A stretch of DNA of 62,046 bases from the NCBI RefSeq assembly GCF_001624695.1, contig NZ_JSEP01000027.1:1-62046 (forward strand), read 5' to 3'. Position numbers and translations under genes: made by a program. The stretch comes from Labrenzia sp. OB1 (GTDB lineage Bacteria > Pseudomonadota > Alphaproteobacteria > Rhizobiales > Stappiaceae). Shown piece by piece: positions 46,501 to 54,511 of this stretch (positions are counted from its first letter, which is position 1; every line of letters begins with the position of its first letter). The notes under the pieces are model-generated. The model was given only the letters and a program-made list of their open reading frames with translations. It made no database searches and was not told the origin of the DNA.

Positions 46501-46562
46501 AGGCACAGCCTGAAGAACTGTCGGATGCCCTTTCGCCTTCATTTATGAGGCGATACCCCAAA

Positions 46563-46605
46563 ACAGCAAACCCCTGCGTTCAGACGAGCGCAGGGGTTTT
46601 GCTGT
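46563..46605 (+). terminator. Terminator after arsC
   Basis: ACAGCAAACCCCTGCG (46563-46578) pairs with CGCAGGGGTTTTGCTGT (46589-46605), a long stem around a 10-base loop. It includes TTTT within the stem rather than a clear tail, so strength is moderate. 63 bases past the arsC stop. Confidence 0.6.
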
Positions 46606-46718
46606 CAAGGACAGGTCAGTCAAGTGGGATGCCGGACGCCAGCGTCCGGTACAGGCAATCCAGTGTTTCCATGCCGGCAGGGATGGCGGAATTGCTCTGC
46701 GAGGTATTCCCGATTACT

Positions 46719-46928
46719 TCAGGACGGGCAAAGGGCCTGGAAGAAGGGAGGGCACTGCAACTCCACCCGGCGATTAGACGCGATAACCTGCACGGTTTCA
46801 TTGGATCCCGTCGATGCGGCGTGAGGGGCTGGCGCCGTGTGCTGAGCGGCATCCACGGCCGCACCTGCTGATGATGCGGTTGCGATAACCGAGAAAACTG
46901 CTGCTGAGATAAGTGTCGTCCGGAACAT
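46719..46928 (-). CDS. Small exported protein, perhaps frame-interrupted
   Basis: A 69-residue protein from ATG 46928, with an ideal AAGGAGACGG site. Signal peptide 1-24 (MFRTTLISAAVFSVIATASS, ending GAA), then an alanine/threonine-rich mature part and a VELQCPPFFQALCPS end with two Cys. Downstream, another frame with good codon use carries on (EVIGNTSQSNSAIPAGMETL) to TGA 46616, so a frameshift near 46730 may have shortened a 105-residue protein. No family recognised. Confidence 0.6.
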   Translation of the reverse strand: MFRTTLISAAVFSVIATASSAGAAVDAAQHTAPAPHAASTGSNETVQVIASNRRVELQCPPFFQALCPS

Positions 46929-47070
46929 GTCCGTCTCCTTCAAGTCATTTGAACCAGGGCTTGCAGGAGTCAATTTAGGGTGGCTTGCCGGATCGCGCCT
47001 GTGCCGCCCGTCACTCCGGTTCATGCTGCCCGGAGTGACGGCAAGATTTACTGGTCAGGAGGCGTGGGCC

Positions 47071-48273
47071 TCAGGCCGGGGCGTTGCCTTCGCGCGCCGG
47101 GCGCAGGGTCAGCAGGGCGATCACCAGGGCCGTCAGCGCGCAGACCGCGACCGCGCCGGTGAGCGGCAGCGGGGTGCGATCGAAGAACGGGCTGCAGATC
47201 AGGATCATCACGCCGCCGGACACCATCTGGAAGGTGCCGCCGAGAGAAGACGCCATGCCCGCATGTTCGCCATGTTCCTCCAGCGCCATGACCATGGTCG
47301 GAGCGATGACCTGACCGAGGCAGCTGTTGCCGATGAACAGCAGGACCATAAGCACCGGCAGGTCATCGATGCCGTTCCAGACCAGCACGAAGAGCAGCGA
47401 AGTTGCCGCCGCGAAGCCGCAGACGGCCACAAGGGCGACGCGCGCCATGCCGAAGCGCTCCCCGAGTGTCGCGGCGAATTGCGACGACGCGAAGAAGCCG
47501 ACCGCATTGATCGCGAAGACAAGGCTGAAGCCTGTCGGTGTCAGTTCGTAACGGGTCATGTAGACCAGGGGCGCGGCGGCGAGGAAGACGAAGAAGCTGG
47601 CGAGCGAGAAGCCGGCTATCAGCGTCAGACCCATGAAACGCGCATCCTTGAGCAGGTAGAGGGCACTGCGAACCATCGCCACCGCATCGATGCGGCCGCG
47701 GCGCTCCGGCGGCAGGGTTTCAGGCAGCAGAAAGGCCATTTGGACCATTGCGGCGAGTGCGATAACCGCGAGAGTGCCAAAGATCAGGCGCCAACTGCCG
47801 AACTGGATGATCAGGCTACCGGTCAGCGGTGCCAGCATCGGCGATATGCTGATGACCAGCATGACAAGCGCCATGAGCCGGGTCGCCTGGCCGCCGCCGG
47901 GATACAGATCGCGTACAACCGCGCGCACGATCACCATCGGCGCGGCAGCGCCGAGCGCCTGAATGAAACGGCCGAGCGTCAGCGTGCTGACATCGGCCGC
48001 GGTGGCGCAGAGTGCGGATCCGGCGATGAACACAACGAGGCCGATATAGACGGGCGGCTTGCGGCCGAACCGGTCGGCCAGCGGCCCGTAGAAAAGTTGC
48101 GCGAGACCGAAAGCGATGAAATAGACCGTGAAGGTCATGTGAACGGCTGCGTCGTCCGTGTTCAGGGCCCGCACAATCTCAGGCATTGCGGGGAGGTAGA
48201 GGTCGATTGCAAACGGCCCGACAACGGCCAAGAACCCCAGCACGACGGCGGAGCGAACAAACCCGATCTGCAT
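47071..48273 (-). CDS. MFS efflux permease, Bcr/CflA family (second copy)
   Basis: A 400-residue 12-helix transporter from ATG 48273 (TTG 48300 possible). Helix 1 has GPFAIDLYLPAMPEIVRAL and the loop has YGPLADRFGRKPPVYIG, the Bcr/CflA signature. It is not in an operon with a regulator, unlike the copy at 12069. Substrate unknown; drug or metabolite export is expected. It is divergent from the phytase-like gene at 48573. Confidence 0.87.
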   Translation of the reverse strand: MQIGFVRSAVVLGFLAVVGPFAIDLYLPAMPEIVRALNTDDAAVHMTFTVYFIAFGLAQLFYGPLADRFGRKPPVYIGLVVFIAGSALCATAADVSTLTLGRFIQALGAAAPMVIVRAVVRDLYPGGGQATRLMALVMLVISISPMLAPLTGSLIIQFGSWRLIFGTLAVIALAAMVQMAFLLPETLPPERRGRIDAVAMVRSALYLLKDARFMGLTLIAGFSLASFFVFLAAAPLVYMTRYELTPTGFSLVFAINAVGFFASSQFAATLGERFGMARVALVAVCGFAAATSLLFVLVWNGIDDLPVLMVLLFIGNSCLGQVIAPTMVMALEEHGEHAGMASSLGGTFQMVSGGVMILICSPFFDRTPLPLTGAVAVCALTALVIALLTLRPAREGNAPA

Positions 48274-48480
48274 AACAATATCCGATAAAAACCGCGCCAA
48301 ACCTGGGTTGGCGCAAAAGTGAAGAGCCTGCAGACTGAAAGAACAAACAATGGGTGTCCAGTCTTTTCTAGCCTCAAGCCTTGCGGAAAACGCATGTCTG
48401 GGTTGCGCTCAGGGCCTGTGGAATTTGCCGGGCCGAACTCATGCGAACTGAAAAACCTCTCAAGGCATAATTCGCCCTTG

Positions 48481-48524
48481 GGTCATGAAACCTTCATCTA
48501 AGTGTCACCTAACCTGTAATCTCC
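48481..48524 (+). promoter_or_regulatory. Tandem Pho-box-like direct repeats
   Basis: Four consecutive 11-base units: GGTCATGAAAC, CTTCATCTAAG, TGTCACCTAAC, CTGTAATCTCC. TCA sits at positions 3-5 of the first three, as in the CTGTCAT units of PhoB boxes with an 11-base period. It is 49 bases before the phytase-like gene's start. Confidence 0.5.
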
Positions 48525-48572
48525 GACACTAGCTTGCCGCCACCTCAACCCGACAATATGGGAGCTAGTGCA

Positions 48573-50786
48573 ATGGCGAATCTTAGTGGGTGTTTCCTGA
48601 AAGGTGTCAGTCTTGCCGCCTTGTTCGGCCTTGGAGCCGTATCGGCGGCACAGGCGGATTATTTCGAGCGTATCAATACCTATCCCGTCTACAAGACACT
48701 CCCGGAGGGTGCCGATCCGGCTACGGAGACGGTCGCGGAAATCATCTACGCTTCCAAGGATGGCCGTACGCTCGTATTCACCGACAGCCCGGGCGGGGAC
48801 ATCGTTTTCGTCAATGCCGCCAATCCGCTGAACCTTAAGCCGATGGGGCGCACGGCCCTGGGCGGCGAACCGACGTCCGTCGCGGTTGGCGCCAAGGCGG
48901 CCTATGCCGGTGTCAACACCAGCGAGGATTACGTCAACGCCAGCGGTCATCTGGCGGTTATCGCCCTGGACAGCCTCGGCATCACCGCGAAATGCGATGC
49001 CAAGGGGCAGCCGGACAGCATTGCCATTTCCGCCGACGGCAAGTTTGTCGCCATCGCCATCGAGAACGAAAGGGATGAAGATCTGAACGACGGCGCCATG
49101 CCGCAGATGCCCGCCGGTCATCTGGCGATCTTCGATCTCGACGCCAACGGGATGCCGTCCAACTGTGACTCGGTGCGCATCGTCGACATGACCGGTCTGG
49201 CCGAGGTGGCACCGGGCGATCCGGAGCCGGAATTCGTTTCCATCAACTCGAAGAATCAGGCCGTCGTCACGCTGCAGGAAAACAACCACATCGCCATCGT
49301 CGACCTGGCGAGCGGCGAGATCGTCAGGCATTTCTCCGCCGGAACGGCGTCCGCTGAAAACATTCCGGTCACGAAGGCCCGCATGAGCGATGCGTCCGGC
49401 TCCACCGAAAACGTCCCGCGCGAGCCCGATGCGGTCGCCTGGATCGACGACGAGCGTTTCGTCACCGCCAACGAAGGCGACTACAAAGGCGGTTCGCGCG
49501 GCTTCACCATCTGGAACGCCGCAGGCGAGGTGCTTTTCGACAGCGGCAACCAGATGGAACATCTGGGCATGGCGCACGGCCACTATCCGGCCAAGCGCGC
49601 CGCCAAGAAGGGCACCGAGCCGGAAGGCGTGGCGGTCGGAGAATTCGGCGGCGAGACGCTGATCTTCGTCAACTCAGAGCGCGGCAACTTCGTTGCGGTC
49701 TACAAGGACACCGGTGAGGAGCCGGAATTCGTCCAGTTCCTGCCGACACATGTGGGTCCGGAAGGCCTGGTGGCGATCCCGAACCGCGATCTCTTCGCTG
49801 TTGCCAACGAAGTGGACGAAGATGGCGTGCGGGCGCATGTCTCTCTCTACAGATTCGGCGCGCAAGCTCCGTCCTATCCGTCCGTGGTGTCCGCCATGGA
49901 TCCGGAAAAGCATGCTCCGATCGGCTGGGGCGCGCTCTCCGGTCTGAGCGCCGACCCGCAGGATGCGGATACGCTCTACGCGGTCAGTGACAGCTTCTAT
50001 GACGATGCCCGCATCTTCAAACTGGACATCTCCTCCGTCCCGGCACAGATCACCTCCTATGTCACCGTTCAGGGTGGCAAGCAGGCGAAGCTGGACCTTG
50101 AAGGCATCTCTGTTGCGAAAGACGGCGGTTTCTGGCTGGCTTCCGAAGGTCATCCGGACAAGGAGCTGCAGCACCTGCTCCTGAAGGTGGGCACCGACGG
50201 CACGGTTGAGGAAGAAATCACCCTGCCGGAAGAGCTGGTTGCCCAGGCGCAGCGCTTCTCCTTCGAGGGTGTTGCCGAGTTCGAGATGAATGGCGAGACC
50301 CTGGTGGCCGTTGCCGTTCAGCGCGAATGGAAGGACGACCCGAAGGGTATGGTCAAACTGGCCATCTACAACCCTGCGAAAAAGTCGTGGGGCTTTGTCC
50401 ACTATCCGCTCAACGCGCCGAAAAGCGCCGCCGGTGGCTGGGTCGGCCTGTCTGAAATCGTCTCCATGGGCAACGGAAAATTCGCCATCCTGGAGCGGGA
50501 CAACAAGGGCGGTGAGGATGCTGCCATCAAGCAGATCACCACGATCTCCCTCGACGGCGTGACACCTGCCGCCTATGGCGAAGAGCTTCCGGTTCTGGAA
50601 AAGCACTTCGCGATGGACATTCTTCCGGCCATGGCGGCCGGCAAGGGCTGGGTGCTCGACAAGCCGGAAGGCCTGACCATCACCGCCGACGGCCGCCTGA
50701 TCCTGGTCACCGACAACGACGGTGTTGACGATGCGCCGGGCGAAACCCAGCTGATCGATCTGGGCCCGGCATCGCGGCTGCACTAA
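48573..50786 (+). CDS. Exported phytase-esterase-like beta-propeller protein
   Basis: A 737-residue protein from ATG 48573 (GGGAG upstream). Signal peptide (1-28, ending SAAQA). An N-terminal propeller (about 40-420), with LAIFDLDANG and FVTANEGDYKGG, is followed by a C-terminal domain (about 440-730; ALSGLSADPQDADTLYAVSD, LDLEGISVAKDGGFWLASEG, KPEGLTITADGRLILVTDND) that I recognise as the esterase-like activity of phytase family. It probably acts on phosphate or ester compounds in the periplasm; catalytic activity unproven. Terminator and Pho-box-like repeats flank it. Confidence 0.83.
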   Translation: MANLSGCFLKGVSLAALFGLGAVSAAQADYFERINTYPVYKTLPEGADPATETVAEIIYASKDGRTLVFTDSPGGDIVFVNAANPLNLKPMGRTALGGEPTSVAVGAKAAYAGVNTSEDYVNASGHLAVIALDSLGITAKCDAKGQPDSIAISADGKFVAIAIENERDEDLNDGAMPQMPAGHLAIFDLDANGMPSNCDSVRIVDMTGLAEVAPGDPEPEFVSINSKNQAVVTLQENNHIAIVDLASGEIVRHFSAGTASAENIPVTKARMSDASGSTENVPREPDAVAWIDDERFVTANEGDYKGGSRGFTIWNAAGEVLFDSGNQMEHLGMAHGHYPAKRAAKKGTEPEGVAVGEFGGETLIFVNSERGNFVAVYKDTGEEPEFVQFLPTHVGPEGLVAIPNRDLFAVANEVDEDGVRAHVSLYRFGAQAPSYPSVVSAMDPEKHAPIGWGALSGLSADPQDADTLYAVSDSFYDDARIFKLDISSVPAQITSYVTVQGGKQAKLDLEGISVAKDGGFWLASEGHPDKELQHLLLKVGTDGTVEEEITLPEELVAQAQRFSFEGVAEFEMNGETLVAVAVQREWKDDPKGMVKLAIYNPAKKSWGFVHYPLNAPKSAAGGWVGLSEIVSMGNGKFAILERDNKGGEDAAIKQITTISLDGVTPAAYGEELPVLEKHFAMDILPAMAAGKGWVLDKPEGLTITADGRLILVTDNDGVDDAPGETQLIDLGPASRLH

Positions 50787-50821
50787 AGCGACAAGTCAAA
50801 GGTCCTCCCAAGACCTGACGA

Positions 50822-50853
50822 AAGACCCGGTGGCTTAGGCTGCCGGGTTTTTT
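50822..50853 (+). terminator. Terminator of the phytase-like gene
   Basis: ACCCGG (50825-50830) and CCGGGT (50843-50848) form the base of an 8-10 bp imperfect stem, and TTTTTT follows. 36 bases past the stop. Confidence 0.75.
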
Positions 50854-51029
50854 GTTTGCTTCCTGGAGACATCGGCAAGCGCGTCGAAAATGAAACGGAC
50901 AGATGGGATGACGTCGCAGGAAACGAACCGTCCGTTCCCGCGTCGTTCATGGCTGTATGGCAAGCTCCGCGTTTTGTCGTATAGGGAAGCGATGATCTTC
51001 CTTTCGATCCTGCCCGTCTTTTTCATCCC

Positions 51030-51461
51030 ATGAGTGCCAGCCTCATCGGTCTCTTCGGGATTTCGTTCCTGGCTGCGACGCTGTTGCCGGCCCAGTCCGA
51101 ACTCGGGCTTTCCGGCCTGATCGCCACCGGAACCGATCCGGTGGTGCTGCTGGTCGCCACCGCCAGCCTCGGCAACACGCTCGGCTCCATGGTCAACTGG
51201 GGGCTCGGGCGCGGCGCGGCGGCGTTCTCCGGGGCGCGCTGGTTTCCGGTCAAACCCGAAAGGCTGGAGCGGGCGACGGGCTGGTACCGCCGCTATGGCC
51301 GGTGGTCGCTGCTGATGAGCTGGGCCCCGGTGATCGGCGACCCGCTGACCCTGGCGGCCGGCGTGCTGCGGGAACCCTTCTGGAGCTTCACCCTGCTGGT
51401 GGCGATTGCCAAGACAGCGCGTTATCTGATCGTTGCGCTGGTAACCCTGCAGGTGTTTTGA
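51030..51461 (+). CDS. YqaA-type membrane protein (DedA/SNARE-associated superfamily)
   Basis: A 143-residue membrane protein with about four hydrophobic helices: FLAATLLPAQSELGLSGLIA, ASLGNTLGSMVNWGLGRG and the late SWAPVIGDPLTLAAGVLRE. The GD-P-TLAAGVLR segment is typical of the YqaA branch. Function of the family is uncertain (envelope or lipid-related). It stands alone; a divergent 243-base region with a terminator precedes it. Confidence 0.82.
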   Translation: MSASLIGLFGISFLAATLLPAQSELGLSGLIATGTDPVVLLVATASLGNTLGSMVNWGLGRGAAAFSGARWFPVKPERLERATGWYRRYGRWSLLMSWAPVIGDPLTLAAGVLREPFWSFTLLVAIAKTARYLIVALVTLQVF

Positions 51462-51546
51462 CCCCAAGCCCCGTGTCCTGCATCTGGTGGTTCACCTTTT
51501 CGTGCTGACTGGCTCCTCACCGGACAGGGTGCGATGTTGCTCCGTC

Positions 51547-51575
51547 TTGAAAACTAGCGACATGTGTCGTATATC
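51547..51575 (+). promoter_or_regulatory. Promoter of the toxin-antitoxin operon
   Basis: -35 TTGAAA (51547-51552) and -10 TATATC (51570-51575) with a 17-base spacer. The spacer contains CGACA tg TGTCG (51558-51569), an inverted repeat, so a bound antitoxin would mask the promoter. Confidence 0.6.
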
Positions 51576-51577
51576 TG

Positions 51578-51591
51578 GCGTCAATTGACGC
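51578..51591. promoter_or_regulatory. Perfect palindromic operator of the RES/Xre operon
   Basis: GCGTCAATTGACGC is a perfect 14-base palindrome, just past the -10 box and 13 bases before the antitoxin start. Antitoxins of this family repress their own operon; binding is inferred. Confidence 0.65.
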
Positions 51592-51604
51592 AAAGGTGCA
51601 TGTA

Positions 51605-52072
51605 ATGGAAGCGGCACAGGTGGAAAGCGATGTCGGGCGTGCCGTCGGGCTTCTCGGCGGGGAGAAGGCAATCCACGCCAGGGTCCGAAACGCGATGGAC
51701 GCGCATGAGGTTCTGCTGAAGGGCCTGCCGGCCGATGCGCTTCTGCATCTCGTCTCGGCGGTGACATTTCTGGAACGGGGCGACGCCCTTAAAAAGGCAA
51801 TCGGGCTCAGTCTGCGGACGTTGCAGCGGCACAAGGCCAAGAGCGCCCCGCAACTCCTCAGCGTAGAGCAAAGCAACCGGGCCTGGCGTTTTGCGGAGAT
51901 CTTCGCCCACGCTATCGATGTGATGGGGAGTGAGGAAGCTGCGGAAATCTGGATGAACAAGCCTGCAATCGGCCTCTCCAACCGGAAACCGGTCGATCTT
52001 CTTGCGACCTCGGCCGGGGTCGAGGCGGTCGAGGAATATCTGACCCGCCTGGAATACGGGGTCTATGCGTGA
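51605..52072 (+). CDS. Antitoxin, Xre/MbcA/ParS (DUF2384) family
   Basis: A 155-residue protein. ATG 51605 follows AAAGG by 8 bases. An N-terminal Xre-like helix-turn-helix (about 60-95, ALKKAIGLSLRTLQRHK) is followed by a C-terminal toxin-binding domain with ALVLA-like pattern WMNKPAIGLSNRKPVDLL (about 118-135) and AVEEYLTRLEYGVYA. It neutralises the RES toxin encoded by the next gene (4-base overlap) and probably autoregulates through 51578. Confidence 0.88.
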   Translation: MEAAQVESDVGRAVGLLGGEKAIHARVRNAMDAHEVLLKGLPADALLHLVSAVTFLERGDALKKAIGLSLRTLQRHKAKSAPQLLSVEQSNRAWRFAEIFAHAIDVMGSEEAAEIWMNKPAIGLSNRKPVDLLATSAGVEAVEEYLTRLEYGVYA

Positions 52073-52572
52073 TCCCGTTACCGTCTCCGCTTGGCTCGGG
52101 CGAGATCAGGCTGTGGCGTATCGACCAGGAACGCCATTACAGGACGTGGCACACGGGAGAAGGCGTCTTCCGGGTCGGCGGGCGGTGGAACACGCCGGGT
52201 GTGCAGGCCGTCTATGCGTCGCTGGATCCGGCCACGGCCTGCCTCGAGGTGGCCGTCCACAAGGGTTTTGAGGTTCTGGACGTGGCTCCCCATTATCTGA
52301 CCTCCGCTCGGATTATCGATCCATCGAAGCTCCATGTGGTCGGGCCTGATGCCATCGGCAATCCGAACTGGATCACGCCTGCCTCTCCGGGCAAGAACCA
52401 GCAGAAATTCGGCAATGATCTTCTTCGCAAACATGGTTGCATCCTGATCCCCTCTGCCGTTTCCCGGCATAGCTGGAATCTGATCTTTGACGCGGATCAG
52501 GCTGACGGCCTATATGACGATGTTGCCCGGGAGAGGTTTGCTCTCGACCACCGGCTGCAGACCGCCTCCTGA
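52069..52572 (+). CDS. RES-domain toxin (NAD+-degrading)
   Basis: A 167-residue RES domain protein. Named for invariant Arg, Glu and Ser; here RLWRID, GGRWNTPGVQAVYASLDPAT with ACLEVAVHKGF, and VSRHSWNLIFD supply candidates for the three. RES toxins degrade NAD+ and halt growth until relieved by the antitoxin. ATG 52069 overlaps the antitoxin stop by 4 bases, so translation is coupled. All family blocks are visible, so it looks intact. Confidence 0.9.
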   Translation: MIPLPSPLGSGEIRLWRIDQERHYRTWHTGEGVFRVGGRWNTPGVQAVYASLDPATACLEVAVHKGFEVLDVAPHYLTSARIIDPSKLHVVGPDAIGNPNWITPASPGKNQQKFGNDLLRKHGCILIPSAVSRHSWNLIFDADQADGLYDDVARERFALDHRLQTAS

Positions 52573-52615
52573 TTCCGCCCTTCCCAAAGCGCCAATCCAT
52601 CGTCATGGTGCGCTC

Positions 52616-53335
52616 ATGAGCGCATTGTTTGAAGAACTGGATTATTCGCCCACGCCAATCGGCGCGATTTCGCTGCGCCGGCGGCATATTCTTGCCCTCA
52701 AGACCGATGTCTTCGAGATATTGCTCGGCGAGGAGCACTTGATGTCGAGCCTGTTCACCGCGTCCGAAGTGGCGCTGGCGGATATGGGGCTTGCCGCGTT
52801 GGGCGGCGGGAACCTGGATGTGCTGGTCGGCGGGCTGGGCCTTGGCTACACCGCCCAGGCCGCGCTGGCGCATGATGCCGTTGCCGGGCTCACGGTCGTC
52901 GATCTTCTGGAGCCGGTGATCCGCTGGCACCGGGAAGGGCTGGTGCCGATGAAAACCGAGCTGGCCGATGATCCGCGCTGCAAGCTGGTGCAAGGGGATT
53001 TCTTTGCCCTGGCGGCTTCGGAAGCCGGTTTCGATGCGGGGCGGCCCGGCCGTCAGTATGACGCCATTCTGATCGACATCGATCACACGCCGGACCGGTT
53101 GCTGCATGGCGGGTCGCAAGGGTTCTACACGGCGGATGGCTTGCGGGCTCTGAAGCGGTTCGTGAAGCCGGGCGGGGTTATGGGGCTCTGGTCCGACGAG
53201 GCGCCGGATGAAGCGATCACGGGTTTGCTCGGGCAAGCCTTCGAAGAGACCTGGGCCGAGCCGGTGGTGTTCGCAAATCCCCTGCAGGACGGGCGCGAGG
53301 TTACGCAAGCCGTCTACCTGGGCCGCAAGGGCTGA
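52616..53335 (+). CDS. Spermidine-synthase-like methyltransferase-fold protein
   Basis: A 239-residue Rossmann-fold protein. It has DVLVGGLGLGYTAQAAL (nucleoside-binding loop, about 68-84), VVDLLEPVIRWHR, and ILIDIDHTPDRLLHG. This looks like the spermidine-synthase family but with an IDIDHTP motif rather than the usual catalytic Asp motif, so polyamine activity is doubtful. ATG 52616 has a weak site; in-frame starts further upstream overlap the toxin gene. Confidence 0.7.
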   Translation: MSALFEELDYSPTPIGAISLRRRHILALKTDVFEILLGEEHLMSSLFTASEVALADMGLAALGGGNLDVLVGGLGLGYTAQAALAHDAVAGLTVVDLLEPVIRWHREGLVPMKTELADDPRCKLVQGDFFALAASEAGFDAGRPGRQYDAILIDIDHTPDRLLHGGSQGFYTADGLRALKRFVKPGGVMGLWSDEAPDEAITGLLGQAFEETWAEPVVFANPLQDGREVTQAVYLGRKG

Positions 53336-53362
53336 GCTGAAACTCCGTCTTCCATCCGCCTT

Positions 53363-54358
53363 CTAATCGAGAATGCTGCCACGCCAGACCAGGCGTGACT
53401 GAAGCGTGACCGTACGCGGGGTGTCGTCCGCCGCTTCGGACAGATAGGTGATGGTCGCATCGGCGATATCCTCCACCGGCTGGCGAAACGTGGTCAGGTT
53501 GTAGCTTTCCCAGGACGCCTGCTCGATGTCGTCGAAACCGATCACGGAGACATCTTCCGGCACGCGCAGCTTGAAGCGGCGGCGGGCAGCGTCGACCACG
53601 CCGCAGGCAACCAGATCGGTCGCGCAAAAGATGCCGTCCGGTCTTTCCGCGCCGGTCAGAAGCCGTGTGCCCACGTCAAGACCTGTCTGGTAGGATGTCA
53701 TTCCGCTTGCTTCCTCAAGGACCTCGCTTCCCGCTTCGGCGGCGGCTGCGCGAAACCCCCTGCACCGATCCTCCAGGCTGGGCGTGCCTGCCAGGGAGGA
53801 GGCAAGCGCCGGACGGGTGCACCCTGCGGCAGCAAGCGAGGCGAAAGCCTGACGCCCGGCGGCAAAGTCGTCCACCCTGACCCGCAAGGTACCCGGCAGT
53901 TCCTCGTTGCGGTTGATCAGCACCAGACGCATGCCGTTGCGAAGACAGGTTTCGGCCAGCGAGGCATCGGGCATGCCGGACAGAACGATGGCGGCGTCCG
54001 TGCGATAGGAAATGGCCTGCCGCAGCGCATGGGCAACGCTTTCGTCCGAGCGGTCCGTATTGATGAGCAGTCCGACCTTGCCTGCCGCCTGCAGTTTCTC
54101 GGACAGGTTGGCGAGCAGAAGGGACCGGTAGGGCGTCTGGATCTCGGCCGAGATCAGTGCCACGATGCCTGTCCTCGAGGTCAGCAGCCCGCGCGCAAGA
54201 TTGTTGACGTGATAGCCCAGTGTCTCGGCTGCCGCGTGCACCTTTGCCCGGGTTTCGGAAGAGACGGATGCACCGGGTGTAAACGCCCGGGAGACGGCTG
54301 TACGTGACACGCCGGCCAGTTCCGCAACATCCTTCGCGCTTACCTTGTTCTTGATCAT
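53363..54358 (-). CDS. LacI-family transcriptional regulator
   Basis: A 331-residue regulator from ATG 54358 (GGAGACGTGAC upstream). The N-terminal helix-turn-helix is VSAKDVAELAGVSRTAVSRA (about 6-25), with hinge helix (about 50-62, NNLARGLLTSRTG). The C-terminal two-lobed sugar-binding domain (about 65-331) suits a small carbohydrate-like effector. Divergent from the ABC importer, which it probably represses; operators at 54373-54383 and 54456-54471. Confidence 0.92.
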   Translation of the reverse strand: MIKNKVSAKDVAELAGVSRTAVSRAFTPGASVSSETRAKVHAAAETLGYHVNNLARGLLTSRTGIVALISAEIQTPYRSLLLANLSEKLQAAGKVGLLINTDRSDESVAHALRQAISYRTDAAIVLSGMPDASLAETCLRNGMRLVLINRNEELPGTLRVRVDDFAAGRQAFASLAAAGCTRPALASSLAGTPSLEDRCRGFRAAAAEAGSEVLEEASGMTSYQTGLDVGTRLLTGAERPDGIFCATDLVACGVVDAARRRFKLRVPEDVSVIGFDDIEQASWESYNLTTFRQPVEDIADATITYLSEAADDTPRTVTLQSRLVWRGSILD

Positions 54359-54372
54359 GTCACGTCTCCGCA

Positions 54373-54383
54373 ATGCTGTGCAT
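54373..54383. promoter_or_regulatory. Possible LacI operator 2
   Basis: ATGC tgt GCAT is a short inverted repeat just before the LacI-family gene start, sharing the ATGC/GCAT ends with the site at 54456. Confidence 0.4.
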
Positions 54384-54455
54384 CTGGCTCTCTCTATCTA
54401 ATTATAGCAAATTTTTGACACTTTCTTGACAAGAGCCGATGTTGATTGCAATTTA

Positions 54456-54471
54456 ATGCACAGGTGTGCAT
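54456..54471. promoter_or_regulatory. Probable LacI operator 1
   Basis: ATGCACA gg TGTGCAT is a perfect inverted repeat with 7-bp arms, 41 bases before the binding-protein start. A TTGACA (54426-54431) on the left and TTTAAT within 54452-54457 suggest it overlaps the importer's promoter. Confidence 0.65.
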
Positions 54472-54511
54472 AGCATCTATTCCCAGATTTTTGGGAAAAT
54501 GGGAGGAAATC

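Noticed and set aside
46927..48288. 453-residue plus-strand frame
   Set aside because: Antisense shadow of the Bcr/CflA permease; composition is Glu/Arg/His-rich junk.
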